DNA of 64,000 bases from Scolanthus callimorphus (taxonomy: Eukaryota; Cnidaria; Anthozoa; Actiniaria; Edwardsiidae): contig JAWWUD010000057.1 in assembly GCA_033964015.1 (NCBI GenBank), forward strand, positions 310,001 to 374,000. The letters run 5' to 3'. Position numbers and translations under genes: made by a program. This document shows, in pieces, positions 13,501 through 27,200 of the stretch. Under the pieces are notes generated by a model that made no database searches, was not told the DNA's origin, and was given only the letters and a program-made list of their open reading frames with translations. Numbering within the stretch: the first letter of the stretch is position 1; the number at the start of each line of letters is the position of its first letter.

Positions 13501-16500
13501 TGGTGTTTCAGGCCTACACAAGTGTGCGTGGATCATCACCAGAGTTAAAAGAGAACAGAGACCTGGCCATTTTGATGAACAATGTTATATTCCATACCAG
13601 CCTGGTGGATCAACAAGAGCAGACACTTGATGTAGTCTCCGACCTCTCATTGTTCTGGTAGGACATTAGATGATAACACATCCAGCAAATTGAAGAGCCC
13701 TGGTCTGTCGCCCGAGTCTCGAAGGCTCTCGAACTCTTTCTCAATAGATTTCGAGAAACACTAAAACTGACGAAATATATCTCGGTCTACTGTCTGCACT
13801 AGAGAGCGGTTTTCATCAGGATTTCCAAACACTGAGATGTGCGTTGAAAAAAACCGACCTCGAGGTGTTTGAAATCCTGATGAAAAATAGTTTCAAGTGT
13901 TTGATTTTACATCTCAAACTGATGATTTAATGCCGAGAAAAAGAAAGAATAAATATAAATATATGTCGGCGCAATAGAGCACGCGCGTTGTTGGGAGAGA
14001 CACGAGAGCGTTGTAAAATTGCACTACAATCTCTAAATTGCTCGATGGAAACGAATTTTTTCTTCACTTGGTATTTTACTAGCTTCACAAATGGCGACTT
14101 ACTGAGGCCGCCTTGTTAATGGTAAACAGCTTCACGCCTTGAAATCTCCATGTTTTCTTTAGTTTCTATCCAGGATTCTTTGAAGAATCGTTTATCAGAT
14201 CTTTAGAGGACATCTCACAGTCAAGGTACGTCTACTGATCTATTTGCCAAGATGAAATGTCCATAACAAAAAACACCGACACTGTAAAAGAACGAGAGCG
14301 AATAAAATGTGGGATACTCTTAGCAATTTTCGAGAATCTAGTGGCTGATTTACACACTGCATGTTGTCGGGCCGACTGTTTTCTGAGCCGCGACTTATTT
14401 GATCTGCGTTTGCTGACACCGAATGAAGCTTACAAGAAATTGGTTTGACAAATCGTAGCGTTAGAGAGTTATTGTTTGGTGGTCACTGACGCAAAGCATT
14501 GCATTATTTTCCGAGTTGGTGTTAGTGCATCAAGTAGACCACATTTTGTCCTCATTTTGTAGAGATGTTTTGTTCCCATTTACTGGTTCCAAGGGACATA
14601 TTTGCCAGGTTAATCACATGCAGTACACTTTTGTTTCAGATACTCCATAGCATTTCCTCTTATTTGCGGCCACTTTATGGCCTGTACTAATGAATTTTGT
14701 CCAGAAGAGGTAGGAATACAGACCGAGTTTCGATACCTTCTCAAAATGAATTTCTCTTGCGCCCTACGAGGACTTCTGTGCTTACGTAAATGTTTCTTCT
14801 TAGCGGCATCCGATTGGCGAAAGAAGCCTGTCTGCTGTGAATCTCTTCCTCGATTCCATGGCGAAAGAAGCACGCAACATCCTGAGTCAAGTTTGTTCCG
14901 AGCACATAAAGCAACATCAACAGGTAAAAGGGGGTTTCAAGGCTATTCCCTGGCCTTCTGTGCGGGTTCCCTGTGGTACGAGTGAGCTGAGTGGAAGCGT
15001 TAAGGCTGGGTCGAAAGCATATCTCCCACTTAACACACAAAACACACCCAGAAAGCCTAGGACTTTTTATACGCTCCACTTTCGCGCGCCTTGTTTTCTC
15101 GCGTGTGAGCCGGTTTCAGATGAGTTTCGAAAATTATTTGTGTTTTTGTTTACTTTGCATTCTCATTGATCCCTCTTTTTATCAACCAATCAAATTTTGA
15201 ACTAAACGCAGCTGTATGCCTTTTAGTCTTTTACTTGGCTTACAAAGAAACCAGTTACGTGCTCAATGCGTGATAGTGGTTTTACTCGGCTTGGCTTACA
15301 AAGAAAGCAGTCACGTGCTCAATGCGTGATAGTGGTTTTACTTGGCTTAGCTTACAAAGAAACCAGTCACATGTTCAATGCGTGATAGCGGTTTTACTTG
15401 GCTTGTGAGTGGCTCACAAGAAAGCCATTCATCAGCAACGTGTCATTTCTCTCGTTCATGATTGGCTAGATGTATTTGGTATTACTACAGCCATTTGGAC
15501 TTTGCTCTATATTTCTGTCTTGTAGTTATGGCACACGGGAGCTGTTCGTCTGCTGGCGGACATGGCAAGTGACCGTAAGAAGGACAAAAACAAGAAGAAT
15601 GTAGACAATGAGTTCAAGCCACCGGGAATCGAGAGCTTCAGGAAGAGTCGAGAGACGTTAACATCGTAAGTAGATCAGTATTGTTGAATTTTCCCTTTCT
15701 ATGTTCCCTCCCGCTTATTAAACCAATTTGGCAAGCAAGAAAGAGATTCTTTGCAGGATGTGTGAGTGGCACATTATGTAATGATGCCAAAATAACCGTC
15801 GGAAATCAAAAATACCTAGCCACAGACATTTCCAGAAGCTTTTTTTTCCTTAAAAGAACCAGATTTTCTAGGATCACCCGAAATCCTTACAGTGTTCAAC
15901 AATTTCCGGGTGATATTTAGCGAAATAACACCCTAAAAAATGCCTGGTTTTGTTTTGATAGAGACCCAACATTTTTGTAAGCCACCTGGAAAACCTGGAA
16001 AGTCCTGGATTTTTATTGTACTCCTGGAAAGTTCTTGGAACTCCTGGAATTTCGAACAAACTCCTGGAAAAATGAAACGAATTTCATCATTCACTATATC
16101 AAGAATGTAGTCATTCTAAAAATCGTTTTCAAGCTCGAAACGTTATCGAAAATGGACTCGAAAGGCTGAAAATTATCTTGGAAAACTCCTGGTAAAATTC
16201 CGAAACATCTCCTTAAAACTCCTGGATTTTGTTCCAATTTCTGAGCGTACAAACCCTGGAGTGTATAAAAAGAATAACAAATATAGATAATAAAGTTCCG
16301 AAAAACGTTTTGGTCAAGTGGAGAATGCTAGTAAAGACGTTTCCCTTGCAGATTGGACGCTAAACTTCTGGCGCTGACAGAGCTGTGCCTGGCCATCACT
16401 CATACGGAAGCCATTCCTGTCTGGGAGCACGTGTTCGCACCCAAGGAGTACCTCAGCAGTCACATGGAAGAGTTATTTGCCAAGTATGTTGTGATATTTA

Positions 16501-19500
16501 AGAGTTATTTGCCAAGTATGTTGTGATATTTAAGATTTATTTGCCAAGTATGTTGTGATATTTAAGAGTTATTTGCCAAGTATGTTGTGATATTTAAGAG
16601 TTATTTGCCAAGTATGTTGTGATATTTAAGAGTTATTTGCCAAGTATGTTGTGATATTTAAGAGTTATTTGCCAAGTATGTTGTGATATTTAAGAGTTAT
16701 TTGCCAAGTATGTTGTGATATTTAAGAGTTATTTGCCAGTATGATATGATATTTAAGCGTTATTTGCCAAGTATGTTGTGATATTTTCATATATAAGGCT
16801 GGGGCCAAACCGGCTAAACGCCCATCATCAGCAGCCTGTTGGGGCTACTAGCCAATCACAGCAGCCGAAAAACAATGGATCAATTTGGAAACAAAAGAAA
16901 ACGGGGCCGCAGGGGCTGCCGGTTGATGATGGCCCTTTCACCATTGCCAATATTTATTCATATCAACGCGACATGTTCACCATTCCTCAGATCCCGTTTA
17001 CACCAGACCGGTACAAAACTGGACCGGTACAATTCTGGTACGGTACCGTCGCGTGTTCACACGGGACCTGCGATGCCGGGCCGATTTTGGGTAGATCCTT
17101 CATATATGGTACACCATAGTGTCCTCCGTATAAATATCTCCCATGTGTTATAGAACGAGGATATACAGAAGGACACTATAGTGTACCATATATTAAGGAC
17201 CTAGGCGATTTTGGCACGGCTAGGCATGCTTTTTGGGACCAGGTCCCGTGTGAACATTGTTACAAAAGGTGCCAGAATTGTACCGGTGCCGTATGAACAG
17301 GCGGTACCAGAATTTTACCGTCTCTGTGTAAACGGGGTCTCAATAGACACTCAACAAGTTTCAAATCAGATGAAAGCGATGACTCAACAATAGCACTTGT
17401 GAAGATTTGAATCATTTTACACGACGTAGTATACCCTGATTTGTTCGGATCTTTTTCACGAATGGTGTACGGTTCAACGTCATTGAACATGATCCATGTG
17501 GTCTTTAGCCTGTAAGCATTGAAAAAGAGAACACAGCATCTTAACTTGACGTGATTTGTTCTGTAGGGCTGTTGTAAACATGGTACAGTACGATATTGAC
17601 AACGGGAAAATAGCAAGACCATCTGAAGTCCTTAGTAACGTGAAGGTGAGAACACATGTCCAGTCATAGTCACCACCGTTATATACACCAAGCCGCATAC
17701 AATACAGCCAATTTTAACGCAGGAAAGCTGTATATTCGACGGTATTCTCCACAACCGTCCAATCATACACTGCGCCTAAACCTTTCATTCAAACTATCCC
17801 CCTGTATTTTCTGTAGCGCGGAATAAAATAGTTATACAATGATTTCGAGTACCATACATATATTTTTTTTTATACACGGAGAGTCATTCAGTACAGATAC
17901 ATTAAAAACAGTCAGGGCTCATACGCGCCCTGGAAATCCTGGAATATCGTGGATTTTCATTTCCTTTCTGGAAAGTCCTGGAATGTTAAGGAAAATCCTG
18001 GAAAACTCCTGGAAAATCAATAAATGTTTGTCAACCCAAATGTATTTCGTGAATCTGATTTTGGGCTGCAAATTATGACATCAGCGCTCATACTGCAACA
18101 AGAGTGAATAGAAGTATGCAAATTGCCGTAGATCGGTCCAATATCCTGGAAAACTCCTGAAAAAATGACTAAAGACCTCCTGGAAAATGGATTTTTGTCT
18201 TCAGAAAAAGCGTACGAATCTTGAGTGATATACATTTAAAACATGAGTACTGGTTTTCAAGATTGCTGTGCGGGAGTTCCATGGTCCTATGCTTTCTCAT
18301 TCGTTGACTTGGGCTAAAGTTCGGTTATGAATTAAATGAAACCCCCAATTCCCAGTATTTCATTCGGCACAAATATTTCCGTCTAAAATTTATCCAAATT
18401 GATCCACTTTTCAACCCCTTCCGTTGGGGGTGGGGGTGGATATTTTCTGGAACCACAGATTAGACAAGTGAAGTGTCGTCTGTCGCAATGTTTTCCTTGT
18501 CATTCTACATTAACGCGTGCCTGTTTCATGTTTTATTTTCAGGCGATGATGTCATCTCTTAGAAGTCTAGAAAACTACAGTAAGTTGATAATCCACCTAA
18601 GTTTGATCATAGTCATCGAAAGCTTTCCTGATTTTCATGAGAGAAATTATAATGAGTTATAATGAGATAGGGGCTATCGCACGCTTGCTGGACACTTCTC
18701 TGACAAGAAATAGCTCAAATCGCAATCCAATTCCATCCTCTTGATAACGGGCCAAAACAACCTAGAATAGACCAATTTCGATATATTAAAATTCTTACTT
18801 GAGTCCGAGGCTCATGGGAATAACACCAAAGAAATTCCATCGTCATCGAAAAATGAATAGTTTGTTTCTTTTGTTTATTCCCATGAGCTTCGTATCCAAG
18901 TTTGAATTTTGGTCTATTGCATTTGTCTAACAATTGAAATGTTTTTCTATTAATCTGGAGGATTATTTTGATTCCTACGGGCAAATGTACATGTGTTTTC
19001 ACGGTTACAATTTTACTTTATGTCCACGGTGGACGAATGTTAAGCATGCGAGAGCTCTTTAATGACTGTTTTACAGTCTATGTAAGTAATTTTTCCGGAT
19101 ACTGCGAGAAATAGACCAATCTGAATTGGGCGGCAACAAGATGTAAACACCGCTATCCGATTTGGTCTATACTACCAAATTACACCGAACTAAAAGAAAT
19201 CAGTCCTTTCATACATTGAAAAGTATTTTCAACAGAAACCAATATTTTCATTGAAAAAAAGAGAAACAATTTCCAGTGGGATTCGAACCCCCGACCCTAG
19301 CTTTCACGAGCCAGCGCTCTACTAACTGAACTATGGAGCCAATCGGAGGCAGATCATGGAAAGTTGCATCGCGACTCACGTTTTCAAAACATTGATTTTT
19401 GGCTTTGCTGTTCCGCAAATCAAACCACCTAAGCCATGAAACTCTTGTCCTGTTTCGCCTAGTGCAGTCAACTGGCTTCCCTCTTAAATGAAACCAGACA

Positions 19501-22500
19501 ACGTCGCGACGGAAAGCCAGGCGACTGCACTAGGCGAAAAAGGGCGAGAATCTGATTGGCTCATAACATTTGACTGGCAGAACAGCAAAGCCAGAAACAA
19601 ATCGATGTTTTGAAAACGCGGGTTGCGATGTAGCGATTTTAGCTGTAAGTCACAGCGGAGTAAATTATATCAAGGTGCAACATAATGTTGTTACGCTCTC
19701 TTCTAGCTGGTATCGACACAGCTCGAGTGTTCAACCACGTGTTGCTCCAGCAGACGCAGCCTCAAGACAGCCAAGGCGCCAACACTATTACTCAGATGTA
19801 CTCTACTTGGTAAAGTATTCACTGTCTTTTACCTACTGGCACTCTAGTCAAGCGTGTTTAGTGAAAAGGGAGGTCTCAAAAAGTCGCGCTATTCACGGAT
19901 TTTCCATAGCAGCTATTTAGCCCCAAATCAGTTATAGTTTGAAGTCTGATGGCAGAGAAAGAAAGAAACATAAAAGTAAAAAGTAAAAGTAAGGAACTTT
20001 ATTAACGTCTCAAATGTATTTAGCCGTGCACTACGAGTGCACTACTAATTGGGGAGACGGTGCACACCTTACCCCCTTTCTCTGTCAGAGCTCCAGGTGA
20101 AAGGAATTCAAAGCTATAAGCAAGCTACTCGGAACAGAGAAAAGTCGATACGGTTGGTTGATCCGGGATTCGAACTCAGGACCGTACGCACAGTGTGCCG
20201 TGCACAAACACACTGCGCCACCTAGCCGTACCTACATATGGACATGTCAACGTACTTATAACTATCATCCAGGGGGCCGGTTCCTGAAAGGTTGGATAAA
20301 GTTATCCATGGATAAAAGTTATCTGTTGTATGGATTTGTTCTGGATTTATCCGTTGGATAAGCGTTTATCTACAGATAACTATTAACTGACCTTCTAGGA
20401 ACCGGCCCCAGGTAATCAAGTTTGAGGCTTCCCCAAGATGATATAGGTTAGCATTTGAGAAGAAGCTTGAACAAAATTAGGATGCTACTTCTTACTGCAA
20501 GTATAAGGATATCTAACTTAAATAAAAATGTCAACGAGGCAGAGTACTTTTCCTTTTAAAAAGCCCTAGCCATCCGCCATTTTGTCACGTTACCAGCATA
20601 CCGAGTCAAATAAAGCATCCATTTCCATCGTCTGATTTAGGTAATGTCATGTAAAAATTTTCAATGAATTCGGTAAATGAAAGATAAAACTTTGTTTGTA
20701 GACGGTTCTTTCGAGATTTCTACACGTAATTCGTCTTCTTATAACGAATGAAAACAATAACAAAGGAGTGGCTAGGGTTCTTTGAAGAAGAACATTACCC
20801 GTGATTATTATTATTTTTATTCCAAATTGTTCTTCAGGTACCTGGACGTCTTCTTGCGGCGTGTCATGACTGATGGTATCGTGTTCTCTCCCCGCCGCAT
20901 GGCGTTTGTCAACAGACCTGGTCTTTCGTTCAGAGCTGAGGAATATACTGATGTGAATGGTAACAACTAAATTTACGATTTGTTTATGTAGTTGTATATT
21001 TGTTCCTTTGACTACCGTAACCTAAATTACTCAAACAAACTGGCAACTACCAGATGGCACGGCATAATGCATTCGGCGCGTGGATATTTTAAAATCCCTT
21101 CTCACAACAAAACAAGCAATGTTCACCCATCCGTGGTGGGACGTTCAATTTTAATTTTTCAACAACACTCATAATGCTTTGTTATAAGATTGATATACCA
21201 TACTGTAAAACAGTGATTGTAAGCTGCACGACAGCAATTTGCACCATCTAATGCAGCCCGTTAAGTCCTCCATCTTTGTTCAGATGCTGTTTTCCTGACA
21301 CTGGTATATCTAACCAACAAGCCGATATTAAAGTTATGAGAAATGACATGTGTACTATACTATAAATTGTATTTATACTATATATAGTATATTTATAGTA
21401 TATAGTATATAGTATATAAATTGCATTTATAGTATAGTACACAATCATTTTTTCTCATAACTTTAATATCGGCTGGTTGGTTGGCTTATCATAAGTGTAC
21501 ATAACACATACTTAATGTGCGCGCGTGATGCGGTAGTTCGTTTGAACCTTGAATGTGACGCTTATCTAATGCGGTAGTTATAAGTTATAACCACTTAGCT
21601 GCGACCGCTCACCATAAGAGTCTCCATAGCTCAGTGATAGAGCGTCCGACAGGTATCGGGAGGGTCGCAGGTACAATTCCTGCTGGAAGCTCGGATATTT
21701 GACGAGCAATAAACTACTCTATTGACAATTGCTTCTCTTCTGCAGAGTTACAAGCCCTAGCCGAGCTGCTTGGCGCTTATGGCATGAGATACCTCGGCGA
21801 GAAAATGATGACTCAGATTGCTAGTCAAGTCAGCGAGCTCAAGGTATTGCTTGATCACGCCCCGGGATAAAATAATAATACAATGCTATTAAAGCTAACA
21901 TGCCAGGGTTAAATACGGATGTGAAAATCAAAGCACGTTCCTTATTGGTCTATTGGTCTATTTGATTCGTCTTCTTTTCCGCTTCCATTCAATTGATTTC
22001 CACTACAACTTAAGGGATGGAAATGGAGAAAGAAACGTAAGTAGAAGGAAACATTCCGTTCTGCTTTCTTCGCGCTTACGTCTCCTTCTCCGCCTCCGTT
22101 CTTTGATTTCCATACCTTACATCTCCGCTTACTTCAATAGTAAAACAAATTTAATGGCCACTCCTTTGTTTTACTTGGCCACGCAACGAATTACTTTGTT
22201 GTGGCAACATTCATGTCGCCGTTCCATTGTATACAGCTATTTCAATGTCAATTCAGGTTGTCAGCCTTGTGAGCGCTCAAGCTCGCCCAGACCGAAAGGC
22301 TGCATGAGCAGAAACAAAATATCCCATTTTAATGATGCCACACTGTCCCTACATCTTACAGAACAGACCTTTGAGCTTGTAATGTGAAGTAGTTTTAGCT
22401 AGTAATTCCCATACTCAAGTTGGCCAATTCAATACCTCCTACCCAGACAACTTTACGGCCTTGTCCCTTGCAGCTTCCCGCAACCTTTTTTTTTTAAATA

Positions 22501-24236
22501 GGCTCTCGCCAGAAGGGTAAACTACCCAAATAGACTTAGATATGGATAACCTCCGTTTTATTGTGTTTTTTCAGAAACTCGTGATACAGAACAAAGATGT
22601 CCTTGTCACACTCAGAACAAGTTTTGACAAACCAGATCAGTGTATAGAGCTCATCAGACGAATCAGAGGTATGTTTCGTTAACCTGTATTAAAGGGGCTC
22701 TCGCACGCTTGCTGGTCACTTCTCTGACAAGAAAATAGCTCAAATCGCAATCCAATTCCATCCTTTTTGTAACAGGTCAAAACAACCCAGAATTGCATTT
22801 GTCTAACTTTTGAAAGGTTTTTCTATTAATCTGGACGATTATTTCGATTACTACGGTCAAATCTACATGTGTTTTCGCGGCGGTGGACGAATATTACAGC
22901 TAAAACCGTTGTTACGCGCTGCGCGTTTTCAAAACTTCGAAAGGATTTATGGATTTGCTGATCCGTCAATCATCTGAAGGGAGCGGGGCAATACAAATAA
23001 CAACACAATATTTTTCAAGTAGCTCGTCCAGATTCGTCCGCTTTCGAATTTTGCGAGACGGGTAATGAAGTTTGGAACAGAGATTGAAGCAGAATTGAAC
23101 ACAGTTGGAATAATCTGGGAACAAGAAAATGAGCTGCGGCCAACAGTTAATTCAATACAATAACTATAATAAAATTCGTCGCCTGCGACACAAACGAAGC
23201 TTTCTAGCGCTTTCGAATTCTGCGAGACGGACGTAGACGGGAATGAAGTTGGATCAGTGATGGACGAAGAATTCAACGCTGCTGGGATAATATCTGAGAA
23301 CAAGAAGACGAGTCAATAAGGAGAACGGCTCTACAGTACAACATAGTTTCGACGTTACAAATCTACAAACCTTACTTTCACGGTGTTTCACTTCGAAAAT
23401 GAAATCAGTGAAACACGAATAAATCACTTGTAATAAACAGCTTCTGCGGCTCCAAGTAAGCAGAAGAAAAACACGATATTGCATTCGATCTCTTGCGTTT
23501 CATGTGACCGAATATTTTTCCGATTCTAACGCGCTTCAGCTCAATTCAAGGCGACCAGTTCATGATGGCAATGCAAAGCTATATTCCTTCGATCGACACA
23601 AGCGAATCTGTAGTAACGTGCAGAACAAAATGCCTGCTACCATCTATCCCTCCTAGGAAGCATAAATACGACTTTCCAACGCAATTCTGTTGAAATTTCT
23701 CGAGTCATTTCTCCTCCTGTACACGCAGAATTCGAAAGCGGGCGAATCTGGACGAGCTACTTGTGTTGCTATTTATATTGCCCCGCCCGGATCAGCAAAT
23801 CCATAATCCTTTCGAAGTTTTGAAATCGCGCAGCGCGTAACAACGGTTTTAGCTGTAAGCGTGCGGAGAACCCCTTTAAACTGAAAATCGCGGCACTTTT
23901 CATAAGAATCTGCTCTAGTCGCCCCTAGCTGTGTGATTAGGCAAGAGAAAACACAACTCTAAACCAATCAGCGCACGGAATTCCGTATAGTCACTTGAAC
24001 AAAAATTGTATTATATATGTTAGACTGAGTTTGTTTTATGTCTGTAGGATTGGATGATGTGGTACTGCGTATGATCATCATTGGAGTCATCTTGAACTTC
24101 AGGCGTCTCACTCAGCGGGCCATAGAACATGCAAGTAGCACTAGTAACATTGCACTTGTACATAACACAGGAAAAATAATTCCATAAAGATTGCCCTAGC
24201 CTGAGAGCCGGCTATCCAGAGGTTTTTTTTTTTTTT

Positions 24237-24267
<31 letters not shown>

Positions 24268-27200
24268 GGGCTCGGAGGCTAAGATTACCCTGAAAAAGCA
24301 AATAATACGCCTGCGCTTGTGAGACGCAATATTGGCTCAATTGCATTTTTAATCCGCACCGGGGGAGTTGAGGACCTATGGAAAATTTTCCAGGGGGTTG
24401 TTTTGGACTCTGGAAATTCCACGGGAGGGGGTTTGTCTGGAGACTTGAAATTCCATGGGGGAGGGGTAAAAAAGGTGACTTCAAGGACATTTTGTCTAAA
24501 AATAGAATTTCCAGGGGTATTTTACCAGAATAAATGGGAATTCCAGGGGGAGGGGGGTCCTTTATGAGGTTGGAAATTCCAGGGGAGGGGGTCCTTTATG
24601 AGGTTGGAAATTCCAGTGGAGGGGGTCTGTTCCACGAGTGGAAATTCCAGGGGAGGGGATCTTTTTAAAAGAGGTCCTCAACCCCCGGTGCGGTTTAAAA
24701 ATGCATTCAGCCATTTCTGAAAACGAGGTTGACCCGCGACAACCGAGCTGTTCGAAGAACTCGATTTAAGTCCAAATGGAAATATTCTGTCGTATGAAAG
24801 GATCAAACTGGATTAATGAAATGTGATGTTTACATTTTGTTTTTTGTGCCATTTCGCTTGTCCTTTTCGCTATAAACAAAGGGCTCCAGCCAAGCCTTTT
24901 GGACCTGGACAGTAGCATATTAAATGACAATAATGTTTGTCACTTGCATAAGAACAATGGAAAGCAAAATAATGATATTCTACTGTGCTTGACGCCTGTC
25001 TGACTTTACAGAAGTTAAAGGCGCGAGTTCCATTCCTGATGAACTCGGTAACAGACTTCAAAGAGAACTTCCCTCGCGTCACTAATGATAGACAGGTAAG
25101 AGATAGTCTGGTTGAAGGTGATCGAGCTGTGGCCATCCATCCTCGGAGACCCAGGGAATTTTTTCTCTGCTCCAGGAAAAATTCCCTGGTCTCCGAGGAT
25201 GCGTGGCCATCTTGGACGCGCGCGAAAGGAGGAAAGGGGCTCGTCACAGACAGTTTATACTAGGCTCCGGAGCGCCTGGGAACCAATCAGAGCGGGTGCC
25301 CTCTTTGACAGATTCTGGACTCTAAATGTTTTTTGGGGGGAGATGTTGTAATGATCATGATTATTTTTCTAGGTCGTGGATGAAATGGCCACGTCCGCGG
25401 GTCAACAATGTGAGGTGGATCCTCTCCTCTGCACTGCCCTCAGGACTCTGAGAGGTAACACGTCATTACTGTTACACCTTCAATGGTGATTTGCGCTTTT
25501 TTGCTATTTTATTTACCTTTTATCTGCCCAATACCGAATAAATAATATTCTTTTTGGCACCCCTAGCCTGCGAAAACTGACACCACTTAGTGCTCGTCGA
25601 AAGAGACTCTCGCAAAGAGGCGTCTGCGCACTCAAGACAAACATTATATACTAATGACGTATTTTGACCCAAATCTTACTGGTCAAAAGAATTTAACGTT
25701 TTTGTATCTGTTTTCGTCTTATTCGGATTCCTTACTACAAAATACTTTGTGTGCTTTAAAATTTAAAATTGGCCACGTAATTCTTTTGACCAGATCTGAG
25801 CCATAATACGTCATCAGTATGGAATGTTTGGCTTGAGCGCGCAGACGCCTCTTTGTGAGTCTCTTTGCACGAGCGGTAAGTGGTGTCAGCTTTCGCAGGC
25901 TATAGCACCCCATACTTAGCTAAATATTGGTATCACCTGTGATAACACTCCAAGGCTTTCGCATGATAGTTAAAGCATCACGATATTTTTTTCACACAGA
26001 AAAGAAAACAGATGACGATGTGCTGATGTGGTCACTTCTCTGGGTGAGTTTTCTCTTGATTTGTTGTTTCCAAGAAAAGACTTCCGCTCGCTTATCCTTC
26101 CATTGTTTCCGAGAAAATATTTCCGCTCGTAGTCCTTCTCTTGTTTCCGAGAACAAAAGGGCGTGAAGTCGTCTGGAAATCATTTATAACGCATTCCGCT
26201 AAAGAAAGACCAGCGGTTTCAATACAATGCGGCTACCTGCGGTGAACCACGGTCTACTCCACTGCAGACCTCCGCCTGCAACTTCATTATGACTTCAATA
26301 TTAAAGCAAAAGAATACATGAATATGCCTATTATCTTACCCTCAAAACGCAGGAAAACACCTTTTCTGCTACCGAAATTTCGAAATGTCCCGGGGAGCAT
26401 GTCCCCATATCCCCTAGAATGCTCAGGCCTTACGGCCTTCATTATCGGACCACCAAACCCAGCCACCTACATCCGAGACTTAGCCTCCTGCTTAAGACTT
26501 ATTGAAACCCCTAAAAGACCCTGCGTATTTGGTCTCTACTATAATACTGGTGTGCACAGGATTTACTGTGGTAGGGATAGGCATATCGTCGTCGATAATA
26601 GCCTGATATGATTATTGTATTTTTGGCGTTAAAAGAGAAAGACACGGGTCCTTCTTCATCTGGCTATACCCATGAGTCTCTAAACCTCCAACATTTTCTC
26701 CTCAACGTCTGTCTGTCTTTTAACATGACAACTATCTGTTTGCAGGTTTTTGTTGCCATAGCGATGCCATCTCTAGCTTATAAGGAAGCCTCTGAATACA
26801 ACTGCGAATTAGAAGGTAAGGATCTGTAACTGCGTTATACTAGACATTAAATTTTGTAACCAAGGTTGATGAGCGTGAGATAAATTGGATGCTTTAGAGT
26901 GAATCTCAAAACTGTCATCAACCTGCAGTTGTAATTAGATCGAAAAATAATATTTTCATGGTATACTTCGGTACTTGTTGCCTCATGAATGAGATGGCTT
27001 TACGAGCACTTGATCTGTTCTTTTGTAGCCCACGAGAACAATGCGCATTGTATTGCCAGCTCCATTAACAGCATAGCTGGAGGCATGTGCAACAACAATG
27101 GAGACAACCCTGAAGACAGACTGCGGGAGTTTTTAGCCGTGAGTTTCTAATTACACATTCATGTTGGAGTTTGTGATCGTTTACATCCTGAGCTTATAGG

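Noticed and set aside
16471..16787. Regular 32-bp repeats as a CRISPR-like array
   Set aside because: There are no spacers between copies, the first copy is part of an animal exon and its donor, and there are no cas genes.
21953..22387. 144-codon frame in NCKAP1 intron 28
   Set aside because: Sits in repeat-like DNA with an internal palindrome (TTTCCATTTC/GAAATGGA blocks) and has no domain signature.
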